From an uncultured Oscillospiraceae bacterium (lineage in GTDB: Bacteria; Bacillota; Clostridia; Oscillospirales; Oscillospiraceae), in NCBI GenBank assembly GCA_934591895.1, contig CAKTPP010000006.1, forward strand, positions 62,001 through 126,000: a DNA stretch of 64,000 bases, given 5' to 3'. Made by a program: the position numbers and the translations under genes. Shown here one piece after another: positions 25,919-33,992 of this stretch (position 1 is the first letter of the stretch; every line of letters starts with the position of its first letter). The notes beneath the pieces are model-generated. The model made no database searches, was not told the origin of the DNA, and saw only the letters and a program-made list of their open reading frames with translations.

Positions 25919-27523
25919 TTAAAACTGCATGTACACAAACTCGGACGCCTGCACGCCCGGCCCGTAAACGCCCATGAGCACGACGGCGAAGATGCCGGCG
26001 AGCAGCACGGCCCAGCGCAGGGCGAGACATTTGGCGTCGAGGATCTCGCGGATGGTGCGCTGCGAGCGCTCCTGAATGACGGAGGCGGTGAAGATGACGG
26101 CCGTGCCGAGCAGCAGCACGCACCAGTCATACCGCGTCAGCGGCAGCGCCTCGAGCACGGCGCCCGGCCGCAGCTGCGACAGGTGCAGGTCGGTCACGGA
26201 CTTGGCCATCATGCCCATCGCTGCGCGAAAACCGTCGGCGATGTCAAAGTAATAGCCGATGAGCACGACCACGAACGTGCGCAGCATCGAAAACACCTGA
26301 TACCACGCGCTCTTGCGCTCGATGTGCAGCGCGGCGACGACCTTGTCCGACACCGGCTGCAGCAGCGTGGACACGAGGATGACCATGCCGTTCCAGAAGC
26401 CGAAGGCGACGTATTTCCAGCTCGCCCCGTGCCAGATGCCGATGATGAGAAACGTGATCAGCGAGGCCACGGCCGTCGGCAGCACCTTGCCGATGTGGCT
26501 GCCGAGGTGCTGCCTGGCGTGGCGTCCCCAGTTGAGAAACGCCTTCGAGATCGACAGCGGGTAGAACAGGTAGTTGCGCAGCCAGTCGCCGAGCGAGATG
26601 TGCCAGCGGTGCCAGTACTCGGTGAGCGTGCGCGAGAAATACGGGCGGCGGAAGTTCTCGCCCATGGTGATGCCGAACATCTGCGCCACGCCGCGCGAGA
26701 TGTCGATGCCGCCGGAGAAGTCGGCGTAGAGCTGCAGCGCGTAGACGATCGCCGCCAGCAGCACATACGTGCCGGCGTAGTCGGTGTACGCCCCGGCGAC
26801 GGTGTGGATCATGCCCACGGCGCGGTCGGCGATGACGAGCTTCTTGAAAAAGCCCCACAGGATCAGCTCCGCACCGTAGCGGATGTTGTCAAAGCTGTAT
26901 CTGTGCTCGTCATAGAGCTGGTGCGCCAGCTGGTCGTACACGCCGATCGGCCCCTGAATGATCTGCGGGAAGAAGGACACGAACAGCGCAAGCTTGCCGA
27001 CATTGCGCTCGGCGGGCACCTTCTCGCGGTAGACGTCGAGCACGTAGCCCATGGACTGGAACGTGTAAAACGAGATGCCCAGCGGCAGCAGCAGCCCGAT
27101 GCGGCCGAGCGAGACCGTCAGCCCCACGGACGCGAAGAGCGCCTGTACGGACTCGGCAAAGAAGTTATAGTATTTGAGCACGGCAAGGATGCCGAAGTTC
27201 AGCAGAAGGATGGCGATCATGAGCGCCTTGCGGCGGGACTTGCAGCGCTTTTTGTACGCCTTGCGCTCCTCGCGCTCCCAGTCCTGCCTGTGCGCGGCGA
27301 CGGTCTGCTCCATGCGCGCGGTCATGGCGTCCATGCCGCGGGCGCCGAAGTAGGTCGTGAGCGTCGTCACGACGATGAAGCCCATGTACCGCAGGCACAC
27401 GAACGCGTAAAACGCGTAGCTGCCGACCAGCAGCACCACCCACTGAAAGCGCTTCGGCACGAGATAGTACAGCACCAGCAGCGCGAGCACCAGCAGGTAA
27501 AACGACAGCGATGTCAGCGTCAT
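25919..27523 (-). CDS. MBOAT-family transferase (DltB/AlgI-like)
   Basis: A 534-residue polytopic membrane protein with roughly ten helices. YADFSGGIDISRG, RRPYFSRTLTEYWHRWHIS and the catalytic-His motif IGIWHGASW are hallmarks of the DltB/AlgI branch. It should pass the carrier-bound group across the membrane. An insertion of charged residues (~60-100) lies in a cytoplasmic loop. Its start overlaps the stop of the decarboxylase gene (ATGA). Confidence 0.9.
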   Translation of the reverse strand: MTLTSLSFYLLVLALLVLYYLVPKRFQWVVLLVGSYAFYAFVCLRYMGFIVVTTLTTYFGARGMDAMTARMEQTVAAHRQDWEREERKAYKKRCKSRRKALMIAILLLNFGILAVLKYYNFFAESVQALFASVGLTVSLGRIGLLLPLGISFYTFQSMGYVLDVYREKVPAERNVGKLALFVSFFPQIIQGPIGVYDQLAHQLYDEHRYSFDNIRYGAELILWGFFKKLVIADRAVGMIHTVAGAYTDYAGTYVLLAAIVYALQLYADFSGGIDISRGVAQMFGITMGENFRRPYFSRTLTEYWHRWHISLGDWLRNYLFYPLSISKAFLNWGRHARQHLGSHIGKVLPTAVASLITFLIIGIWHGASWKYVAFGFWNGMVILVSTLLQPVSDKVVAALHIERKSAWYQVFSMLRTFVVVLIGYYFDIADGFRAAMGMMAKSVTDLHLSQLRPGAVLEALPLTRYDWCVLLLGTAVIFTASVIQERSQRTIREILDAKCLALRWAVLLAGIFAVVLMGVYGPGVQASEFVYMQF

Positions 27524-28704
27524 GCTTTGTCCTCCGGCGTCCGGCAGGTGTTGAGCACGTCGGTCGCGAACCGGTCGCGCACGAGCGTGAAGCGCCCGCC
27601 GCGGCACAGCGCCACGCGCGGCATATCGCGCGAGAGGAACACGGCCGTGCCCTCCGTCACGGAATAGGCGCCGCAGCGGCCGAAGGCGATCACGTCGCCC
27701 ACGCGCAGGGGCGGCAGCTGCGCCTCGCGCACCAGCACGTCCGCGGTCGTGCACAGGCTGCCGCAGAGCATCCACGGTTCGGCGGCGTCCGCGCTCTCGC
27801 GCAGAAGCGTCAGCGGCGGGGACTGCATACCCATGAGCTGACCGTCATACTTCACCTGATGCATGCCGCCGTCGCACACGGCGTAGTTCACGCCGAGGTT
27901 GCACTTGGCGTCGGCCACGCCGGTGAGAAACGTGCCGCAGGGCGCAGCGAAAAAGCGCCCCATCTCGATCGTCAGCGGGTACTTCCCGCCGAAGGCGCGG
28001 ATGTGCTCCGCCGCCGCGTCGAGCAGCGCGCCGTCGCGCGCCTCGGCATCGTCGCGCAGGCACTCGGCGTTCAGCCCCGGACCGTATTCCACGTGCTGCG
28101 CCGTGAAGCCGTACCTGTCGTGCAGCATCGTGAGGTATTCGTCCAGATGCGCAAGCTCCTTTGCGATCACGGCGTCCTTGCGCTTTTGCGTGCCGGAAAA
28201 ATAGTGGATGCCCGCGATCGTCACGTTCGCAAAGTCCGCGCGCCGCGCGACGAGATCTTCCAGCGCGGCGGGATCCATGCCGAACTGGCTGCCGGCGGTC
28301 AGGCGCGGCAGCACGCGCACGTGCTTTCCCTGCGCGGCCGCGGCGGCGCAGATGAGATCAAAATGCAGCGTGCTCTCGGCCGTGAGCAGGTCTGCGCCCA
28401 GCGCGACGGCGCGCGCGACGTCGTCCGCGCCCTTGTTCACGCCGGAATAGAGGATGCGCTCGGGCGCGATGCCGAGCTTTTCGCAGATCGTCAGCTCGCC
28501 CGGGGAGCACACCTCCACCCAGCGGAACACGTCCGGCAGGCCGCGCAGCACGAAGGGGTTGGCCTTCATGGAGTAGCAGAGCTGCACGTGAGAGCCGAAC
28601 GCGGCGCGCACCTTTTCAGCGCGCGCCGTGAAAGCATCCAGATCAAACAGATACAGCGGCGTGCCGTATTCGGCGGCCGCCGCGTTCAGAGCAGTCCTGT
28701 CCAT
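27520..28704 (-). CDS. PLP-dependent amino-acid decarboxylase (DapDC/BtrK-like)
   Basis: A 394-residue fold-type III PLP enzyme. YSMKANPF (~residue 44) holds the Schiff-base lysine, EVCSPGEL and HYFSGTQ are family motifs, and CGSLCTTADVL near residue 320 carries the C-terminal catalytic Cys of decarboxylases. Lysine/DAP decarboxylases are the classic members, but BtrK of butirosin synthesis decarboxylates an amino acid bound to a carrier protein. Its place between a carrier protein and MBOAT gene, with overlapping stop/start codons on both sides, favours the latter role. Substrate unknown. Confidence 0.8.
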   Translation of the reverse strand: MDRTALNAAAAEYGTPLYLFDLDAFTARAEKVRAAFGSHVQLCYSMKANPFVLRGLPDVFRWVEVCSPGELTICEKLGIAPERILYSGVNKGADDVARAVALGADLLTAESTLHFDLICAAAAAQGKHVRVLPRLTAGSQFGMDPAALEDLVARRADFANVTIAGIHYFSGTQKRKDAVIAKELAHLDEYLTMLHDRYGFTAQHVEYGPGLNAECLRDDAEARDGALLDAAAEHIRAFGGKYPLTIEMGRFFAAPCGTFLTGVADAKCNLGVNYAVCDGGMHQVKYDGQLMGMQSPPLTLLRESADAAEPWMLCGSLCTTADVLVREAQLPPLRVGDVIAFGRCGAYSVTEGTAVFLSRDMPRVALCRGGRFTLVRDRFATDVLNTCRTPEDKA

Positions 28705-28937
28705 CAGTCCTCGTCCTGCAGGCGCTGCACCATGGCCAGCAGACTCTTGGCGGAGTTGAAGTTCTCCGGCACGAGATCCTTTGCGCCGATCTCGATGTCG
28801 AACGCGTCGTTGAGCGCCGCGACGAGCGACACGATGTCGAACGATTCGAGAATGTGGTCGTCGATGAGCGCGGTCTCGGTCTCAAAATCCACGTCCGGGC
28901 GCAGATCGGTCAGAATGTCCATCAGTTCCTGTTCCAT
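28704..28937 (-). CDS. Acyl/aminoacyl carrier protein (DltC-like)
   Basis: A 77-residue acidic four-helix protein. HILESFDIVSLV contains the Ser (~residue 32) that takes the phosphopantetheine arm; the usual DSL is ESF here. It would carry the amino acid activated by the adjacent ligase. The stop overlaps the decarboxylase start. Confidence 0.88.
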   Translation of the reverse strand: MEQELMDILTDLRPDVDFETETALIDDHILESFDIVSLVAALNDAFDIEIGAKDLVPENFNSAKSLLAMVQRLQDED

Positions 28938-28974
28938 AATAAAATACCTCCTGAAATGTGAGTAATGTAAGCGA

Positions 28975-30498
28975 TTATCTGTGGGCGGCGGCGATGCGCC
29001 CGGCCAGCGCGCGCATATCCGTCTTGCCGTTGTCGAGCCGGGGCATGGCGGCCAGCTGCTCGATCTTGCGCGGCACCATGAAGCCCGGCAGGTCGGCGCG
29101 CAGCGCCACGGCGATGTCGCGCTTGGTCACGTCCGCGCCGGTGTAAAACAGCCAGATCTGCTCGTGCTCCTGATCGTAGAGCGCGCAGGCCTCCTCCACG
29201 CCGGGCACCTTCGCCGCGGCGAGGTCGATCTCGCCGAGCTCCACGCGGTGGCCGAGGTGCTTGACCTGCCGGTCCTTGCGGCCGTGGAACATGAGGTTGC
29301 CGTCGGGCGCGAAGTGCCCGAGGTCGCCGGTCTTGTAGATGCGCTCGTCATACGCGCGGTTGAGCGGGTTCTGCAGGAAGCTCTCGGCGGTCTTTTCGCG
29401 GCTGTTGTAGTAGCCGAGCGCGAGGATGGGACCCTTGACGCAGATCTCACCGATCTCGCCGTCGGGCACGGCCTCGTTGCGCTCCGAGAGCAGAAACACC
29501 TCGTAGTGCGGATACGGCCTGCCGATCGGCAGCACGTCGGTGTCCGCGACCAGGCCGGGCACGACATAATACGTGCACGAGGCGGTCGCCTCCGTCGGGC
29601 CGTACTGGTTGACGAAGCGCGCCCGCGGCAGCGCGAGCTGCCACTGGCGCAGGCAGCTGCACGGCATCACCGAGCCGGAAAAGCACACCTTGCGCAGGTG
29701 CTGCGGCACGCTGCACTCGAACGCGCCGAGCGCGGCCGGCACCGTCAGCGCCGAGACGCTCCAGCCCACGGCCGTGACGCCCTTGTCGTTCATGTATTCG
29801 AACAGACGCTCCGGCGACATGAAAAGTTCCTTTGGGATGATGGCCGTCGTCGCGCCGAAGCGCAGCGGCAGATAAATGTCGCGCACGGCGGCGATGTAGT
29901 CCAGCGGCGACTGGTTGCCGAGCACGTCCTCGCGCGCGATGCCCATCACGCCGGCGTAGTCCTCGATGTAGCACATGAGCGAGTGCTGCGCCGTGATGAC
30001 GCCCTTGGGCGTGCCGGTCGAGCCGGAGGTGAAGATGATGTACAGCGGGTCGAGCTCACGCGCGCGCGCGCGGCAGTCTGCCAGCAGTGCCGCGTCCTCG
30101 CCGCCCTCGAGCAGCTCCTCCGCGATGAGGATCTCGCCGCCGAATTCCAGCGTTTTCGCCTTGTCGTAAAACGCGCGCTGCACGATCATCAGATCGGTGT
30201 CGAGCGTGTGCAGGATCGAATTGAGCCGGTGCACGGGCATCGTCCCGTCCATCGGTGCGTAGCAGCAGCCGGCGTACACCGCGCCGAGAAACACGGCCGG
30301 GGTGTGCGCGTTGCGCCCGCTCATCACGGCGATGGGCGCCTTGCGCCCGGCGCGCAGCCTTGCCGCCGCCGTGCCGATGATGCGCGCCTCGCGCCGCACG
30401 TCGGCAAAAGTCACCGCGCCGTCCTCGTCAAGAAAGGCGGGCTTGTCCGGACAGGCTGCGGCGGTGACTTCCAGCCAGTCGAGCACGTTTGTATCCAT
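28975..30498 (-). CDS. AMP-forming amino-acid ligase (DltA-like)
   Basis: A 507-residue adenylation enzyme: A3 IIFTSGSTGTPKGV, A5 NQYGPTEATASC, A7 YKTGDLG, A8 GRKDRQVKHLGHRVELGEID and catalytic Lys in NGKTDMRAL. It loads an amino acid on the adjacent carrier protein. At the A4 region it reads NQSPLDYIAAVRDIY; in DltA the equivalent NQAPFSFDLSV provides the Asp that holds the amino group, and that position is Ile here, so the substrate is probably not D-alanine. First gene of the operon, RBS AAAGGAG. Confidence 0.88.
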   Translation of the reverse strand: MDTNVLDWLEVTAAACPDKPAFLDEDGAVTFADVRREARIIGTAAARLRAGRKAPIAVMSGRNAHTPAVFLGAVYAGCCYAPMDGTMPVHRLNSILHTLDTDLMIVQRAFYDKAKTLEFGGEILIAEELLEGGEDAALLADCRARARELDPLYIIFTSGSTGTPKGVITAQHSLMCYIEDYAGVMGIAREDVLGNQSPLDYIAAVRDIYLPLRFGATTAIIPKELFMSPERLFEYMNDKGVTAVGWSVSALTVPAALGAFECSVPQHLRKVCFSGSVMPCSCLRQWQLALPRARFVNQYGPTEATASCTYYVVPGLVADTDVLPIGRPYPHYEVFLLSERNEAVPDGEIGEICVKGPILALGYYNSREKTAESFLQNPLNRAYDERIYKTGDLGHFAPDGNLMFHGRKDRQVKHLGHRVELGEIDLAAAKVPGVEEACALYDQEHEQIWLFYTGADVTKRDIAVALRADLPGFMVPRKIEQLAAMPRLDNGKTDMRALAGRIAAAHR

Positions 30499-30539
30499 GC
30501 GTGCAGCTCCTTTCTGTTATCTGTCCATAATCGGCAATT

Positions 30540-30568
30540 ATCCTATCATGTTTTCCCTGTAAAAACAA
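30540..30568 (-). promoter_or_regulatory. Candidate promoter of the Dlt-like operon
   Basis: Minus strand: -35 TTGTTT, 17-bp spacer, -10 TAGGAT. Confidence 0.45.
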
Positions 30569-30625
30569 GAAGAATCGCTGCGGTTTAAAGAAAAGGTAAG
30601 ATTCCCGCGCGCCCGTGCCCCGCAC

Positions 30626-30654
30626 TTGACGCGCCCGCGGCCAAAACGTACAAT
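30626..30654 (+). promoter_or_regulatory. Promoter of the sipW-tasA locus
   Basis: -35 TTGACG, 17-bp spacer, -10 TACAAT; implies a ~280-base leader. Confidence 0.65.
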
Positions 30655-30790
30655 GGGCGTGAGGATTACTGTACCAATAGCCGGACAGTGAAGGAAAATT
30701 TTGTTTGCTTCTCACAAAATTTTCGCTGGAAGTTTGTGTGCATTACCCCCTATCAGTGTGTAGAAAATCGTGGTATCCTTTTCTTAACAG

Positions 30791-30884
30791 GCACGGCGGC
30801 CGGGGTGACGGGAGCTCCGAAGCGTTCCCGCCCCGCCCCGCCGTGCGCGTTTCCGGTTCGGACAGGCCGCGCTTCGGAGGCCTG
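30791..30884 (+). ncRNA. Candidate structured leader (two hairpins with complementary loops) of sipW
   Basis: Hairpin 1 is closed by GCACGGCGG (30791-30799) and CCGCCGTGC (30838-30846). Hairpin 2 is closed by CAGGCC (30863-30868) and GGCCTG. The loop of hairpin 1 contains CTCCGAAGCG (30815-30824), the exact complement of CGCTTCGGAG (30870-30879) in the loop region of hairpin 2, allowing a kissing or pseudoknot contact. No known class recognised. Confidence 0.45.
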
Positions 30885-30937
30885 CCCCGGCCGGAATCAA
30901 CAGGAGGGATGCCCGCGAAGGGAAAGGAAGAACGAAG

Positions 30938-31519
30938 ATGTCAAAACAGGTTCAAAAAGTGTGCAGCGCCGTCTCCACGGTTGTGGTGGCGCTGGCGGTC
31001 ATTCTGGCGCTGCTTCTGGTGGGCGTGCGGCTGGTCGGCCTGCGGCCGATGTGCGTCCTGTCCGGCAGCATGGAACCGACGTATCACACAGGCTCGCTGA
31101 TCTATGTCAGGCCCTGCGCGCCCGAGGACGTGCAGGTCGGCGACGCGATCACGTTCGTACTCAATGAGGACTTGGATGTCGTCACACACCGCGTGATCTC
31201 CATCGATGCGGAAAACGAGCATTTCTACACGAAGGGAGACGCGAACGACGCGCCCGACGGCGCACCTGTCTATTTCAAGAACCTCATCGGCCGGCCGGTG
31301 TTCACCATCCCGTATCTCGGCTATGTTTCGCACTGGGTCTCGAACCCGCCGGGGATGTATCTGGCCATTGCGATCGCGATCGTGCTCATTGTCCTGGCGT
31401 TCCTGCCGGACATGCTGCGCAAGGCGGCTGAGGCGGACGCGCGTGATGCGGCGCGCCGAGCGGAGGCAGCGAATACGGCAAAGTGCACGGAAACGGATGA
31501 CAAAAATCGTAAGATTTAA
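30938..31519 (+). CDS. sipW: SipW-type signal peptidase I
   Basis: A 193-residue membrane protease. SGSMEPTYHTGS holds the catalytic Ser (~residue 44), and VTHRV has His where bacterial enzymes have Lys, the archaeal/ER-type (SipW) form. YTKGDANDAPD is the third motif. TM helices lie near residues 10-33 and 139-160. SipW specifically processes TasA/CalY-type precursors, which follow directly. RBS AAAGGAAGAACGAAG is adequate. Confidence 0.93.
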   Translation: MSKQVQKVCSAVSTVVVALAVILALLLVGVRLVGLRPMCVLSGSMEPTYHTGSLIYVRPCAPEDVQVGDAITFVLNEDLDVVTHRVISIDAENEHFYTKGDANDAPDGAPVYFKNLIGRPVFTIPYLGYVSHWVSNPPGMYLAIAIAIVLIVLAFLPDMLRKAAEADARDAARRAEAANTAKCTETDDKNRKI

Positions 31520-31654
31520 ACATTTTTGTGAGGACGTGAAATATTTTCACATCCCGATGCATTAACCTTATGAACGCTGACAGCGCACGTTGGACGCTGT
31601 TGTGACATGGTAAGTTCGGAAAACAAAATTTGTGTTAAGGGAGGAAACACGAAA

Positions 31655-32281
31655 ATGAAGAAGAAAACTTTGACGATCGCCATCGCGCTCGTGCTTGTCG
31701 TGGCGCTGGCGGTCGGCGCGACGTGGGCGTATCTGACGGCACAGAGCGGTCCGGTTACGAACACCTTCACCGCCGGTGGCGCTGTGAATCAGAGCGATCT
31801 GGAACTCTTCGAGCACGTTGCCAACCAGAAGAACGACGGTACTTATACGCTTGGGGAAGCAACCACCACGGACGGCAACACTTATGTTGTCATGCCGGGC
31901 GTGAATTTGCCGAAAGACCCGACCGTCAATGTGAAGGACGCAAAGGGCGCGTACTACCTGTTTGTTGAAGTCACCAAGGGCGAAAAGGTTGACGGCGATA
32001 CGCTTAGCTACACCGTTGATGGCGGCAAGTGGATCAATCTGAACATCGAGGGCAGAGAAGTCTATGTCTATACGGCGGACGGCCAGCATCCGGCCATCTT
32101 GAATGCGGCGCTTAGTAATGTCGCAATTCTCAAGGGCAACACGATTACCGTTTCTGGCGACGCGGCTAAAATCGGCGCTCTGACTGCGGACAACTCCAAG
32201 CTGACGTTTAAGGCTTATGCTTGCCAGGCTGCCGGCTTTGCAGATGCTGCGGACGCGTTTACCGAGTGCTTTGGTAAATAA
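31655..32281 (+). CDS. TasA/CalY-type fibre protein 1
   Basis: A 208-residue secreted protein. The signal ends VGATWAYLTAQSG, followed by VTNTFTAGG, the SipW-dependent signal-peptide signature (W/L-A-Y-hydroxyl, then NTF). The mature part (~180 residues) is a beta-rich TasA/camelysin-like domain ending AYACQAAGFADAADAF. Such proteins polymerise into matrix fibres by strand donation. AAGGGAGG precedes the start. Confidence 0.85.
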   Translation: MKKKTLTIAIALVLVVALAVGATWAYLTAQSGPVTNTFTAGGAVNQSDLELFEHVANQKNDGTYTLGEATTTDGNTYVVMPGVNLPKDPTVNVKDAKGAYYLFVEVTKGEKVDGDTLSYTVDGGKWINLNIEGREVYVYTADGQHPAILNAALSNVAILKGNTITVSGDAAKIGALTADNSKLTFKAYACQAAGFADAADAFTECFGK

Positions 32282-32365
32282 CTCCCTCTCGACTTTCCCT
32301 GAGCAGATCCCTTGGATACCTTGTGCAGAGCGCTGTACATAAAAAAGAAAAGGAGAACGCTACTT

Positions 32366-33133
32366 ATGAAGAAGAAATCCATTCTGATGGCTGCGATCGC
32401 AGTCATGCTCGTCGCGGTGCTGGTCGTCGGCGGCACGCTGGCGTACTTCACCGATGCGAAGTCCGCGACCAATACGTTCACTACCGGCAAAGTCAGCATT
32501 ACCCTGAACGAAAAGAACGCCGATGGCACGCCCTTTACTCAGGGTCAGGTGCTCTTGCCGGGTTCTCAGACCAAGAACAACATTGCCAAGAGAGTGACCA
32601 TCACCAACAATACTGGCTCCCAAGAAGCCTATGTTTGGCTTGAGGAACTGATTCCTGCAGCGCTCGACAGCACGGATGGTTCTACCGGCACGAACAACAT
32701 CATTCACATCAACACCCCGGGCAGCACTTGGGATAAGTATCGTGAGAATAGCAGATATTGGGCAGAAGGCCAGACGGAGGCGCTGCCGCTTGAACAGACC
32801 TGGGATCTCGATCCGGAAGAAGAGCTTGCGAGCCACCTTGGCCCCGAGGGCTTTGCTGGCACCGAGACGATCGATGGCGTTGTCTACAACAAGTACATCA
32901 AGCTGTATCATGGCAAGCTGGCAGCCGGTGAGGAGACCACGCTTGGTATGAGCCAGGTTTACATGGACTCCCAGGTCGATACCAATGATCAGGGTCAGTA
33001 CACCATCAAAGGCAATGTTATCAACTATGATTTCAGCAAGGGCGTCAACATCATCGTTCGCGCTTACGCGATTCAGGCTGATGGCTTCGCGGATGTCTAT
33101 GCGGCTTACAAAGGCTATCACGGCATCAAGTAA
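32366..33133 (+). CDS. TasA/CalY-type fibre protein 2
   Basis: A 255-residue protein with signal VVGGTLAYFTDAKSATNTFT, the best match to the CalY consensus. Mature domain contains VTITNNTGSQEAYVWLEEL and ends IVRAYAIQADGFADVYAAY, like TasA. Longer than protein 1. AAAAGGAG precedes it. Probably the main fibre subunit (inference). Confidence 0.88.
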   Translation: MKKKSILMAAIAVMLVAVLVVGGTLAYFTDAKSATNTFTTGKVSITLNEKNADGTPFTQGQVLLPGSQTKNNIAKRVTITNNTGSQEAYVWLEELIPAALDSTDGSTGTNNIIHINTPGSTWDKYRENSRYWAEGQTEALPLEQTWDLDPEEELASHLGPEGFAGTETIDGVVYNKYIKLYHGKLAAGEETTLGMSQVYMDSQVDTNDQGQYTIKGNVINYDFSKGVNIIVRAYAIQADGFADVYAAYKGYHGIK

Positions 33134-33357
33134 TTCCCCATCATTTTGACCCCAAAGGGGCGGCGATCTCGCCGCCCCCATCGGGGGCTTTGGACCGGCT
33201 TCAATCCGGGCGCGGGCGGCGGTACTGCCGCTGTCCGCGCGCAGACTGAAAGAGAGAATCCCGCAGAAAACAGTCCCGGCGCGCGCCTTCGGGCGCGGAA
33301 GAGAATCCCTGCGCACAGCGCAGAATAACCCCCGGCAAGGAGAAAGGTGGTTTGTGC
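33134..33357 (+). promoter_or_regulatory. Structured intergenic region between fibre genes
   Basis: Strong hairpin GGGGCGGCGA/TCGCCGCCCC at 33156-33177 nested in a CCAAAG/CTTTGG pair, then further GC hairpins and two GAGAATCCC repeats. No clear T run, so it may adjust the ratio of upstream to downstream subunits. Confidence 0.45.
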
Positions 33358-33975
33358 ATGAAGAAGAAGTGGACCATCGCGACGGTGCTCCTCCTGGCAG
33401 TGGCACTGCTGGCGGTCGGTACGTGGGCGTACTTTACGACCGTCGGCACGGCGGACAACGTCATCACGATGGGCTCGGTCAAGCTCGCGCTGCATGACGA
33501 GGACGGCAATGGCGATCCGTTCACGACCGCGCGCGTCATGCCCGGCAGTGTTGTGAACAAAGTAGTTTATGTGGAGAATGTCGGCACGGGTGCGTTTTAC
33601 ACCCGCGTGAAGATCACGCCCGAGATCATCAACGCCGACAGCGAGAGTATGCCGCTCGACCCGAGCGAGCACCTGCTGGTGCTGGATCTGAACGATACCG
33701 ACTGGATCGCCGGAACGGACGGATACTATTATTATAAGGGTGCGGTCGATCCGAAGACGGCCACGGCGAACCTGTTCAGCCGCGTCACGTTCAGCACCAA
33801 AATGGGCAACGAATACCAGAATTCCACGGTGCACATCTATGTAACGGCGGAGGCCGTGCAGACGGCGAACCTTGAAAAGTACGCCGCCGAGGATGTCAGA
33901 GATGTGTGGAAGCACGTCGGAACGGTCGAGGCGAGCACCTCGAGCACGCAGATCGACCCGATCCCGACGCCCTGA
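33358..33975 (+). CDS. TasA/CalY-type fibre protein 3
   Basis: A 205-residue protein with signal LAVGTWAYFTTVGTADNVIT, SipW type. Mature domain has NKVVYVENVGTGAFYTRVKI, typical of TasA-like beta-sandwiches, and a Ser/Thr-Pro tail (SSTQIDPIPTP). AAAGGTGG precedes it. It ends 17 bp before the VWA gene. Confidence 0.82.
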   Translation: MKKKWTIATVLLLAVALLAVGTWAYFTTVGTADNVITMGSVKLALHDEDGNGDPFTTARVMPGSVVNKVVYVENVGTGAFYTRVKITPEIINADSESMPLDPSEHLLVLDLNDTDWIAGTDGYYYYKGAVDPKTATANLFSRVTFSTKMGNEYQNSTVHIYVTAEAVQTANLEKYAAEDVRDVWKHVGTVEASTSSTQIDPIPTP

Positions 33976-33992
33976 GAAAGGAGGACGAAACC

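Noticed and set aside
24750..30498. Standard dltABCD operon for D-alanylation
   Set aside because: Gene order differs, a decarboxylase is embedded, and the ligase lacks the Asp that holds D-alanine's amine.
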